The notes under the pieces are model-generated. The model was not told where the DNA came from. It made no database searches and saw nothing but the letters and a program-made list of their open reading frames with translations. A stretch of 64,000 nt of DNA from Fodinibius salipaludis (GTDB taxonomy: Bacteria; Bacteroidota; Rhodothermia; Balneolales; Balneolaceae): the NCBI RefSeq assembly GCF_002287075.1, contig NZ_NSKE01000001.1:310001-374000 (forward strand), read 5' to 3'. Position numbers and translations under genes: made by a program. Positions 1-7,590 of this stretch are shown here, in pieces. Positions within the stretch are counted from its first letter, which is position 1, and each line of letters opens with the position of its first letter.

Positions 1-377
1 GGAAAAAAGACACCGATTAACATCATGGCAACTGAAGTAATCTGCATCTTAAACCCAAAAATAGAAATCATCCAGGCGGTAACCGTTGTACCTATATTGG
101 CTCCCATTATAACCCCTGTGGATTCCATAAAAGTAATCAAACCAGCATTCACAAAACTCACCACCATCACCGTTGTGGTAGAAGATGATTGTGTGATTGA
201 TGTAGTAGCAAACCCGGTGAGAATACCCCGAAACCGAGTGCTGGTCATTCCTTTGAGAATAGCCCGAAGCTTATTACCTGCAACTTTCTGAAGACCATCA
301 CTAAAAACCTTCATGCCGTAGATGAAAATTCCCAATGCCCCGATAAGCTGCAGAAAATCCCAAAACGTATACGTCAT
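1..377 (-). CDS. Na/Pi cotransporter family protein, N-terminal part (runs off the left edge)
   Basis: About 125 residues are readable from an ATG at 377-375 towards the left edge, without a stop. The translation is hydrophobic and has the two hallmarks of the NptA / Na-Pi cotransporter II family: a QSSS motif at residues 63-66 and a GANIGTT motif at 92-98, each in a membrane-embedded repeat. Family members couple sodium entry to phosphate uptake or export across the inner membrane, and many carry a C-terminal PhoU-like domain, which would lie outside this window. The opening motif LGIFIYGMKVFSDGLQ also fits the family. It is divergent from the methyltransferase gene at 561, with an AT-rich 183-base gap between them. 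The family call is secure; substrate and full length cannot be judged from the fragment. Confidence 0.85.
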   Translation of the reverse strand, partial: MTYTFWDFLQLIGALGIFIYGMKVFSDGLQKVAGNKLRAILKGMTSTRFRGILTGFATTSITQSSSTTTVMVVSFVNAGLITFMESTGVIMGANIGTTVTAWMISIFGFKMQITSVAMMLIGVFF

Positions 378-560
378 TATTCGTTTGTTTATATGCTAAT
401 CTAAATTAAATGGGATTGTATCCCGAAAAAACAGCGCGGGTAAATATAACAGATATCAGCATTTTTTAACAGAAATAAAAGAACAGAAATCAATCCCATT
501 AGTATTAAACAACACATTACTTTATACTACTTTTATAAGGCAGATTAAACTTCGCAAATA

Positions 561-1205
561 ATGGTGTTCTTCAGTTTCAACAAGTTTAGAAAGTATATAT
601 CTACTATTTTTCTGGTGCTTCTGGTAACCGTCTCCATTTCCTGTGCCCAAGCTCCGGGTAATCAATCAGACGTAGACTGGCTTATTGAAGCTCTTGAAAT
701 CGAAAGTGAATCGACCATCGCTGATATCGGAGCGGGAGACGGCGACCAAACACTGGCGATTGCCAAGCATCTCGCTGCTAAAGGTACTATTTACAGTACT
801 GAGCTGGGAGCCGACAGACTTGAGGAGCTAAAAGAAAAGGTCCAGAATTCCAATTTCGATAATATATCCGTTCTCGAAGGACACCCCGATAAAACAAACC
901 TCCCCGAGCAGTGCTGTGACGCCATATTTTTGCGACGCGTTTACCATCATATCACAAATCCCAAAACCTTTAACGCCAGCCTGTTCAAATCTCTTAAACC
1001 CGGTGGACGCTTGGCCATTATTGATTTTGAACCTCGTGGATCTGAAGCTGATCCTGAAGGAAGATCATCCGGCAGTCAACATGGCGTAACAGCCGAAACT
1101 GTAGTAGAAGAACTAAAAAAAGCAGGATTTTCGCTTATTGACTCTAAAAAAGGTTCGGGAAGAGATATCTACGTAGTAATGCAAAAACCAAACAGGAATT
1201 CCTGA
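561..1205 (+). CDS. Lipoprotein with class I SAM-dependent methyltransferase domain
   Basis: This 214-residue protein starts with a basic, hydrophobic leader (about 1-27) ending in a lipobox VSIS-C with Cys28, so it should be exported and lipidated. The rest is a compact class I methyltransferase fold: motif I is IADIGAGDGDQ at about 53-63, an acidic residue follows the second strand (STELGAD), and LKPGGRLAIIDFEP near 148-162 is the usual late motif. There is no internal start that would give a cytoplasmic form with an intact motif I. The predicted location is odd because SAM is a cytoplasmic cofactor. Secreted proteins of this type do occur in other bacteria, and their substrate is not known to me. 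It appears monocistronic; the cupin gene follows after about 110 bases. Confidence 0.8.
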   Translation: MVFFSFNKFRKYISTIFLVLLVTVSISCAQAPGNQSDVDWLIEALEIESESTIADIGAGDGDQTLAIAKHLAAKGTIYSTELGADRLEELKEKVQNSNFDNISVLEGHPDKTNLPEQCCDAIFLRRVYHHITNPKTFNASLFKSLKPGGRLAIIDFEPRGSEADPEGRSSGSQHGVTAETVVEELKKAGFSLIDSKKGSGRDIYVVMQKPNRNS

Positions 1206-1306
1206 GTTTTATCAACTGAGGATTAGTTCCTAAATCTGACCTCATATTTCTTTATCCGTTCAATAATTCTAAGTAGATTGTTTGTATCAATTCCTACCAA
1301 ACGAAC

Positions 1307-1311
1307 GGAGG
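1307..1311 (+). promoter_or_regulatory. Shine-Dalgarno sequence GGAGG for the cupin gene
   Basis: GGAGG lies six bases before the ATG at 1318. A good Shine-Dalgarno is uncommon in this window, so this one decides the start in favour of 1318 over an upstream in-frame ATG at 1282. Confidence 0.6.
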
Positions 1312-1317
1312 TTGACT

Positions 1318-1659
1318 ATGAGTTACGGACACGTGAAATCGGGTGATCGTATCAACCTGCAAACACTACGCGAAGAACTGGAAGTAGACACCACCTACGC
1401 CTTGGTCAAGACGGACAAAATGGAGGTTATTCGTATGGCATTGCATAAGGGAAAAGTTGTTGATCGACATACTGTTGACAGCGAAATATCTGTATTATGT
1501 CTGGATGGAGAAATCTTATTCCATATTGACAGTACAGCGGAAACACTTACCAAGGATGACTGGCTCTATTTAAAGGAGGGCCAACCCTTCTCGTACAGTG
1601 TAAAAGAAGATACTATCCTTTTGGTCACCATTGTTTTTGGAGAACGAGAGTCAAATTAA
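1318..1659 (+). CDS. Small cupin-domain protein
   Basis: The protein has 113 residues from the ATG at 1318, chosen because of the GGAGG six bases upstream; the ATG at 1282 would add twelve residues without family character. The sequence reads as a single-domain cupin barrel: a first beta motif around MALHKGKVVDRHTVDSEISVLCL, a middle strand GEILFHIDS, and a second motif around DDWLYLKEGQPFSYSV. The usual metal-binding pattern is degenerate: only one histidine is in the right area (DRHTV) and the HxH pair is missing, so metal-dependent catalysis is doubtful and a sensory or binding role is as likely. It sits alone between the lipoprotein methyltransferase and the amine oxidase, same strand, with no sign of tight coupling. 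Confidence 0.65.
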   Translation: MSYGHVKSGDRINLQTLREELEVDTTYALVKTDKMEVIRMALHKGKVVDRHTVDSEISVLCLDGEILFHIDSTAETLTKDDWLYLKEGQPFSYSVKEDTILLVTIVFGERESN

Positions 1660-1758
1660 CCTATGGCCAGATATTATGGCTCCAGTTTATTCTGTTTGAT
1701 CGCCGAAAAGGACTGAGTAATTTATTTTTCTGTTCTAATTGAGCCCCCTATATAAAAT

Positions 1759-2823
1759 ATGCAACCCAAAAATATTATCATTATTGGCGGCGGACTTTGC
1801 GGTTTTACATCAGCCTATCTGCTTGCCAAAAAAGGAATCAAAACAACAATTCTCGAAGCACGTGATCGACTCGGGGGACGTATTCATACCCTGCGCAACG
1901 ATGGCGAAGCTCCTATTGAAATGGGGGCCACCTGGCTGGGTAATAAGCATCATCACTTGCTGGAGCTTCTGGATGAATTGAATATCGACACCCATGAACA
2001 GTTCATGGGTGACAAAGGATATTATGAGCCCATGTCGGTTTCGCCACCCCAACTTGTTAATCTACCGCCCAACGAAGAACCCAGCTACCGCATCGAAGGA
2101 GGCAGTGATAATCTCATTTACTCGCTGGCAAATCACCTGGATGACAACCAAATTTTGTTGGGTCAGCCTGTAAGTTCCCTCCGAAAACAAAAAAATAAGT
2201 TGGAAGTAGAAACCGATAACGACCTTTTTGAAGCTGATGCAATCATTAGCACACTGCCGCCCAAGCTACTTGTAGATTCTGTCGCTTTCACTCCAACACT
2301 GCCCAACGAGCTTCATGAAACAGCTCGTCAAACACACACCTGGATGGCTGAATCCATCAAGGTAGCCCTGACTTTTCAAGAACCGTTCTGGAGAAAACCT
2401 AACTCCAGCGGCACTATTTTCAGTAATGTGGGTCCACTTAACGAGATGTACGACCATTCCAATGAGCATCAATCCCAATACGCGCTGAAAGGATTTATGA
2501 ATGAGGCCTATCACTCAGTATCTTATAACGACCGAAAGAAGTTGGTACTTAAGCAATTACATCGATTTTACGGGGATAAAACCGATAGCTACCACTCCTA
2601 TCACGAGGCAGTATGGAAGGATGAACCATACAGCTTTGTAAAATATGACAACGATCTAATTCCTCACCAAAACAACGGGAATCGCATATTTCAAAAACCC
2701 TATTGGGATGATCAGCTCTTTATCTCAGGATCAGAAACGGCAAGCTCTTTCCCGGGCTATATGGACGGTGCTGTAGAAAGTGCACACCGAACTGTTGATC
2801 AAATAATGGAAAATTTAGCATAG
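1759..2823 (+). CDS. FAD-dependent amine oxidase (flavin monoamine oxidase family)
   Basis: The protein has 354 residues. The N-terminus is a Rossmann dinucleotide fold with GGGLCG at residues 10-15, followed by the acidic ribose-binding E33 and the RDRLGGR motif at 35-41, typical of the monoamine oxidase / phytoene desaturase superfamily. The C-terminus has the second FAD-binding stretch (SGSETASSFPGYMDGAVESA). It has no signal peptide, so it is cytoplasmic. Family members oxidise primary amines or related C-N bonds with oxygen, giving an imine and hydrogen peroxide. At 354 residues it is shorter than most amine oxidases (430-500), mainly in the middle. The substrate cannot be told from sequence. 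No operon partner is evident. Confidence 0.82.
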   Translation: MQPKNIIIIGGGLCGFTSAYLLAKKGIKTTILEARDRLGGRIHTLRNDGEAPIEMGATWLGNKHHHLLELLDELNIDTHEQFMGDKGYYEPMSVSPPQLVNLPPNEEPSYRIEGGSDNLIYSLANHLDDNQILLGQPVSSLRKQKNKLEVETDNDLFEADAIISTLPPKLLVDSVAFTPTLPNELHETARQTHTWMAESIKVALTFQEPFWRKPNSSGTIFSNVGPLNEMYDHSNEHQSQYALKGFMNEAYHSVSYNDRKKLVLKQLHRFYGDKTDSYHSYHEAVWKDEPYSFVKYDNDLIPHQNNGNRIFQKPYWDDQLFISGSETASSFPGYMDGAVESAHRTVDQIMENLA

Positions 2824-3085
2824 TTATTTGGTTAATTAGGCATTCTACCGCATTGATTCCTGCTGATCGGGACTGATAAAAGAAACCTAAATTACCGATT
2901 AAATTTACATGGATAGACTCATGTTCCTGTCCGTAAATTGAAGCAAGACTTTTAAAAAGAACATTTTTTAGAAATCTGTTTACGTAAATCGTCCAACAAA
3001 TCTTGAAGAGACTTTAACTGTTTGAACTATGCCTTCAAAAATTTTATAGTCTTAAGTAATCATTTCTTTAACAAATTTTATCAGT

Positions 3086-6000
3086 ATGAAAGTTAAACTC
3101 ACCTCTCTCCTATTACTCATCTTTCTCGTGCTGGGCGGAACTCCGCTTGCGGCACAAGACGATGCCAGAAGTGTTTCAGAAGCCAATTATAGCGGACTTG
3201 AGCTCCGCAATATCGGTCCGGCATTAACATCCGGTCGAATAGCCGATATTGCTATTCATCCCAATGACGAAAATACATGGTACGTAGCTGTAGGTTCCGG
3301 CGGTGTATGGAAAACCACTAATGCTGGTACCTCTTGGGATACAATATTTGATAACCAGTCTTCCTATTCAATCGGGTCGGTAACTATTGATCCGAATAAT
3401 CCCAATACTATTTGGGTTGGAAGCGGAGAAAATGTTGGCGGACGTCATGTAGGTTACGGCGACGGCGTTTATAAAAGCACTGACGGCGGCGACAGCTGGC
3501 AGAATATGGGACTCAAAAATTCCGAACATATTTCCAAGGTCATTGTCCATCCCAAAGATTCGGACATAATCTGGGTTGCAGCTCAGGGCCCCCTTTGGGA
3601 TAGCGGAGGTGATCGCGGCTTGTATAAATCCACCGACGGCGGCGATAACTGGAATAAAGTTCTCGGCGATGATGAATGGGTCGGGGTAACAGATATTGTC
3701 ATGGACCCTCGAAATCCTGACCGGCTCTATGCTGCTACCTGGCAACGACATCGAACAGCGGCAGCCTACATGGGCGGCGGTCCGGGTACCGGCATCCACA
3801 AAAGTACCGATGGCGGCGATAGCTGGAAAGAATTAGAAAGTGGACTTCCGAGTTCAAATATGGGTAAAATTGGGCTGGCTATATCCCCACAAAAACCCGA
3901 CATCGTTTATGCTGCCATCACGCTTGATCGAACAACCGGCGGTGTATTCAAATCCGAAGATCGCGGCGCATCCTGGAAAAAGATGTCCAATACGGTTGCC
4001 GGTGGAACTGGGCCGCACTACTACCAGGAACTGTATGCTTCGCCCCATCACTTCGGTACTCTCTATTTGATGGATGTTCAAACCGAGGTTTCTACTGATC
4101 ACGGCGCTACCTTTGAGGAAATGGATACCGATTCCCGACATGTAGATGATCATGCGATAGCTTTTCGAGAAGATGATCCGAATTATATCCTAATAGGAAC
4201 GGATGGTGGGATCTATGAAAGTTTTGACCAAGGAAAATCTTGGCATTTTATTAATAACATGCCGATTACCCAGTTCTACAAAGTAGCTGTCGACGATGCC
4301 AAACCGTTTTATAACGTGTATGGGGGAACTCAAGATAATGGATCACAAATGGGTCCTTCACGCACAGATAACGAAGACGGTATCCGTAATGCCGACTGGC
4401 AGAAAACACTCTTTGCCGACGGTCATGATACAGCTACCGAACCCGGAAATCCGGAGATCTTCTATGCTGAAACCCAGCAGGGCGGCCTTCACCGAATTGA
4501 TCGAACCACCGGTGATCAAGTTATGATCCAGCCTCAAGCCGGCAAAGATGAAAAGTCTGAACGTTTTAACTGGGACGCACCCATTGAGGTAAGTCCACAT
4601 AGCCCAACAAAACTACTATTTGCTTCACAACGGGTATGGATTTCTGAAAATCGTGGCAACAGCTGGACCGCCATATCTGGGGATCTCACGCTCGACCAAA
4701 ATCGGCTTAAGCTACCCATTATGGGTAAACAACGCAGCTGGGACAATCCCTGGGATATGAATGCTATGTCAAACTACAATACGATTACCTCACTCGCAGA
4801 ATCGCCCCGGCAGGAAGGCCTTATTTATGCAGGTACTGATGACGGCCGTATCCAAGTTACCGAAAATGGCGGCGACAGCTGGCGTGAGATTAAGCTGTCT
4901 GACATTGATGGCGTCCCCGAGAAAGCTTTTATCAATGATATAAAGGCAGATCGTTTTGACGCTAATACCGTGTATGTGGCTATGGATGATCACAAAAACG
5001 GAGATTTTTCTCCCTACTTAATTAAAAGCACCGATCGTGGGGAATCATGGTCATTAATTAGCAATGATCTCCCCGATCGTCACTTAGTATGGCGTGTCAT
5101 CCAGGATCATAAAAAACAAGATCTCCTATTTGCCGGTACAGAATTCGGCGTATTCTTCACCGTCGACGGTGGTGAAAACTGGCAAGAACTAAATGGTGGT
5201 GTTCCAACTATCCCTTTCCGTGATCTTGAAATTCAGCGCGACCACAACGACTTGGTAGGTGCGACGTTTGGACGGGGATTCTATATCCTCGACGACTATA
5301 GCCCACTTCGTGAAGTTGACAACCAGACTCTCAATCAAGAAGCGAAACTATTTACGCCGCGAGAGACTTTCTGGTATATAGAAAACAGTGTAGTTGGTTC
5401 TATGGGTGATAACTATTTTAAAGCAGAGAATCCCCCCTTTGGAACGGTATTCACTTACTATCTCAAAGACAGCTATAAATCGATGAAAGCTCAGCGGCAG
5501 GAACGAGAAGCCGAACTGGATAGAGACGAAGACGTTCCTTTCCCCGGTTGGGATAATCTTGAAGCTGAGATGTGCGAAGAAGAACCCAAAGTTGTAGTTA
5601 CCATCAAAAATGAAAGCGGTAATGTAGTAAACCGAATTGAAGGACCTACCTCCGAAGGATTTCATCGGATCAATTGGGAACTCAATTACCCATCGAAAGA
5701 TGTGGTTGAGCTGGATGAGTCCAGCAGCATTTTTGATGACGGATTTATGGCGACTCCCGGCACTTATACTGCCACCCTATCAAAAGTTGTCCGTGGCGAA
5801 GTAACCCAACTTTCAGAACCGGTAACGTTTGATGTCGTACCTCTTCGCGATGGTGCACTTGAAGGTGCTTCAAATGAAGAGTTTGCTGAATTCAGGGAAA
5901 CCCTTGAAAACTTCCAGCAAGATCTTACTCGCACGACAAATACCCTGCAGGATCAAATCACAAAGGTCAATACCCTGCAACGAGCTTTATCTCGGGCAGA

Positions 6001-6325
6001 TCAAGAAGCTCCTGACTTAGTTACCAAGCTTAATAACGTACGACTCCGTCTACAAGAGCTGAACGAACGAATGAACGGCAGTGAGGCCAAACAGGAAGTC
6101 GGTCAACTTGCTGATAGCACTTCTCCCCGATCGAGATTATTCGTAGGATACCGGGCGTTAAATACAACTTACGGACCTACTCAGCTGCATCGGGAAACTA
6201 TTGAAACTGGTAAAGAAGAGTTATCGGAATTTCAAAAGGATCTTAGTGACTTCACTGAAAATGTAATGCCGGAGCTCGAAAAGGCGGTCCAAAATGCAGG
6301 AGCTCCTCCTATCGAGGATAATTAA
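3086..6325 (+). CDS. Secreted VPS10/sortilin-like beta-propeller protein with Asp-boxes
   Basis: This 1079-residue protein begins with a clear signal peptide (about 1-23, cleavage near LAAQ-DD). Eleven Asp-box type repeats (S/T-x-D-x-G-x-x-W) run through the first two thirds, such as KSTDGGDSWQN, KSTDGGDNWNK and FTVDGGENWQE. They mark the blades of one or two BNR/sortilin-like propellers. A beta-rich domain follows (about 780-920). The last 150 residues are helical and Glu/Gln-rich, probably coiled coil. Proteins of this build are common in Bacteroidota and are often annotated as glycosyl hydrolase or VPS10-domain proteins, but I see no catalytic set that would prove an enzyme. Location is periplasmic or outside the cell. 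It is transcribed alone and ends at a strong two-way terminator. Confidence 0.85.
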   Translation: MKVKLTSLLLLIFLVLGGTPLAAQDDARSVSEANYSGLELRNIGPALTSGRIADIAIHPNDENTWYVAVGSGGVWKTTNAGTSWDTIFDNQSSYSIGSVTIDPNNPNTIWVGSGENVGGRHVGYGDGVYKSTDGGDSWQNMGLKNSEHISKVIVHPKDSDIIWVAAQGPLWDSGGDRGLYKSTDGGDNWNKVLGDDEWVGVTDIVMDPRNPDRLYAATWQRHRTAAAYMGGGPGTGIHKSTDGGDSWKELESGLPSSNMGKIGLAISPQKPDIVYAAITLDRTTGGVFKSEDRGASWKKMSNTVAGGTGPHYYQELYASPHHFGTLYLMDVQTEVSTDHGATFEEMDTDSRHVDDHAIAFREDDPNYILIGTDGGIYESFDQGKSWHFINNMPITQFYKVAVDDAKPFYNVYGGTQDNGSQMGPSRTDNEDGIRNADWQKTLFADGHDTATEPGNPEIFYAETQQGGLHRIDRTTGDQVMIQPQAGKDEKSERFNWDAPIEVSPHSPTKLLFASQRVWISENRGNSWTAISGDLTLDQNRLKLPIMGKQRSWDNPWDMNAMSNYNTITSLAESPRQEGLIYAGTDDGRIQVTENGGDSWREIKLSDIDGVPEKAFINDIKADRFDANTVYVAMDDHKNGDFSPYLIKSTDRGESWSLISNDLPDRHLVWRVIQDHKKQDLLFAGTEFGVFFTVDGGENWQELNGGVPTIPFRDLEIQRDHNDLVGATFGRGFYILDDYSPLREVDNQTLNQEAKLFTPRETFWYIENSVVGSMGDNYFKAENPPFGTVFTYYLKDSYKSMKAQRQEREAELDRDEDVPFPGWDNLEAEMCEEEPKVVVTIKNESGNVVNRIEGPTSEGFHRINWELNYPSKDVVELDESSSIFDDGFMATPGTYTATLSKVVRGEVTQLSEPVTFDVVPLRDGALEGASNEEFAEFRETLENFQQDLTRTTNTLQDQITKVNTLQRALSRADQEAPDLVTKLNNVRLRLQELNERMNGSEAKQEVGQLADSTSPRSRLFVGYRALNTTYGPTQLHRETIETGKEELSEFQKDLSDFTENVMPELEKAVQNAGAPPIEDN

Positions 6326-6350
6326 TCAAAAAATCAATCTTAGCTAATAG

Positions 6351-6383
6351 GCAAAAAAGGGACGCCCATGCGTCCCTTTTTGC
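6351..6383. terminator. Two-way rho-independent terminator
   Basis: The hairpin has the arms AAAAAGGGACGC and GCGTCCCTTTTT around a small CCAT loop. The A-run on one side and T-run on the other give a U-tract in both directions. It lies between the converging propeller gene and the luxC-like gene. Confidence 0.85.
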
Positions 6384-6410
6384 TTTTTACCTAATTTATA
6401 TACCCCAAAA

Positions 6411-7490
6411 CTATTTCTCTTGGATTAACCATTCCACTGTATCCACCCCATCGGGTTTCCAATCTATAGCAGGCTGCTGAGCATTTGATAGATGCTCTAC
6501 TTCCAAATCCCGATCAGCCAGATCAATCTCGGAGTCTGTTACGTAAATACTCTGTAGCTGATCACGATAGGTTGTAGCCAGCTCTTTGAGTTTTGACTCG
6601 TCACCCTCTATCCAGTAGCAGACAAAATCCTGATCCAATTCCAAGCCTCCCTCCTGCAGTAAAAAATACTCCAACCATAACTGCGAGCGTTCAACAGCTT
6701 CGTTATAGGCAAACTGCTGTTTTATCTTTGGGGATGGATATTCGTGCTGGGGATTTTCGAGCCAGAAACTTTTTGCGTGATTTGTCAGCTCCGCTTTAAG
6801 TTCAGCCAGTGAAAAAGGAGAAACTATAATAGCCGCCGATCGGCAGCCTTTCCCGCCATATCGAAATATTGCCTCCGTCAATGCTTGCAGGGCCTCCTCG
6901 TCTTTTCTATCGAGATAAGCCATTGAAAAATGAGCTGTACGAATCAAAAACCGGGCATCGGGCTTGGCTAAATCCAGCTTTTGAATGGAGTTTTTCACGC
7001 CCGACACGGATGATTCTGATCCAGCAAAGATAATGGCATCATGAGGCATTCCTTCAAAATCATCCAGGCGGTGGGTCCACTGTACATCGCGGTCGGACCA
7101 TAAATCCGTCTTCTTTACTTCATTCAGAAAAGTCGGCAGCAGGTACGGGTCTTTACGAGAAATTTTACCCGTATAACGTGCACCGCTCAACAATGTGGCA
7201 AGGGCATCCTGAAAACCAACCAATGGCAAATTTCCGGCATGCAGACACAGTACATTTTGGTCGGATGCATCATGCTTGTCATTCAATCCAGCCTGTTCGA
7301 CCCACTCCTCTATTGCTAATATGCTAATACTTTTCTTTATAGCCTCAATAGCATAGTTAATATCCTCAAAACTGAAATAGCCCTCTCTTACTGTTCGGTC
7401 GATGGCATCTTTTAAATATAGATTATCATCTGACAGCCAGTTTTCAGTAGCTTTAATTAAGGTATCTATTCGTTGTTGAGTGTCTGTCAT
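6411..7490 (-). CDS. LuxC-like fatty acyl-CoA reductase
   Basis: The 359-residue protein matches the LuxC / acyl-CoA reductase family, relatives of aldehyde dehydrogenases that reduce activated fatty acids to aldehydes with NADPH. Visible marks are HAGNLPLVGFQDAL at about 84-97, the central FAGSESSVSG stretch, and GGKGCRSAA around residue 216, where the cysteine sits in the expected position of the acyl-accepting nucleophile. The gene lies just downstream of a LuxE-like acyl-activating enzyme on the same strand, so the two probably work in sequence: activation of an acid, then reduction. No luciferase (luxAB) or LuxD is nearby, so light production is not implied. In other Bacteroidota similar pairs occur without luciferase; their product is uncertain. 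Confidence 0.83.
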   Translation of the reverse strand: MTDTQQRIDTLIKATENWLSDDNLYLKDAIDRTVREGYFSFEDINYAIEAIKKSISILAIEEWVEQAGLNDKHDASDQNVLCLHAGNLPLVGFQDALATLLSGARYTGKISRKDPYLLPTFLNEVKKTDLWSDRDVQWTHRLDDFEGMPHDAIIFAGSESSVSGVKNSIQKLDLAKPDARFLIRTAHFSMAYLDRKDEEALQALTEAIFRYGGKGCRSAAIIVSPFSLAELKAELTNHAKSFWLENPQHEYPSPKIKQQFAYNEAVERSQLWLEYFLLQEGGLELDQDFVCYWIEGDESKLKELATTYRDQLQSIYVTDSEIDLADRDLEVEHLSNAQQPAIDWKPDGVDTVEWLIQEK

Positions 7491-7504
7491 AAAAATATTT
7501 ATCT

Positions 7505-7574
7505 AAAACCCTACGGGTCTAACAGATGTTGAAAAAGTAAGATATAAAACCCCTTTGAGAGACCCGCAGGGTTT
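7505..7574. repeat. Imperfect inverted repeat between the luxC-like and luxE-like genes
   Basis: The arms at 7506-7520 (AAACCCTACGGGTCT) and 7560-7574 (AGACCCGCAGGGTTT) pair with one mismatch across a 39-base spacer, and each arm is itself partly self-complementary (ACCC-GGGT). It fills most of the gap between the two genes. It looks like a dispersed intergenic palindromic element rather than a terminator, because no T-run follows on either strand. I found no second copy in this window. Confidence 0.6.
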
Positions 7575-7590
7575 ATAATTCTATGTATAT

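Noticed and set aside
3368-3799. Open reading frame of 143 codons on the minus strand within the propeller gene
   Set aside because: It mirrors the repeated Asp-box codons, has no family features and no leader or spacing of its own; it is a shadow of the real gene.
3086-6325. Direct DNA repeats in the propeller gene as a CRISPR or satellite
   Set aside because: The repeats are short, irregularly spaced and coding (Asp-boxes), with no uniform spacers.
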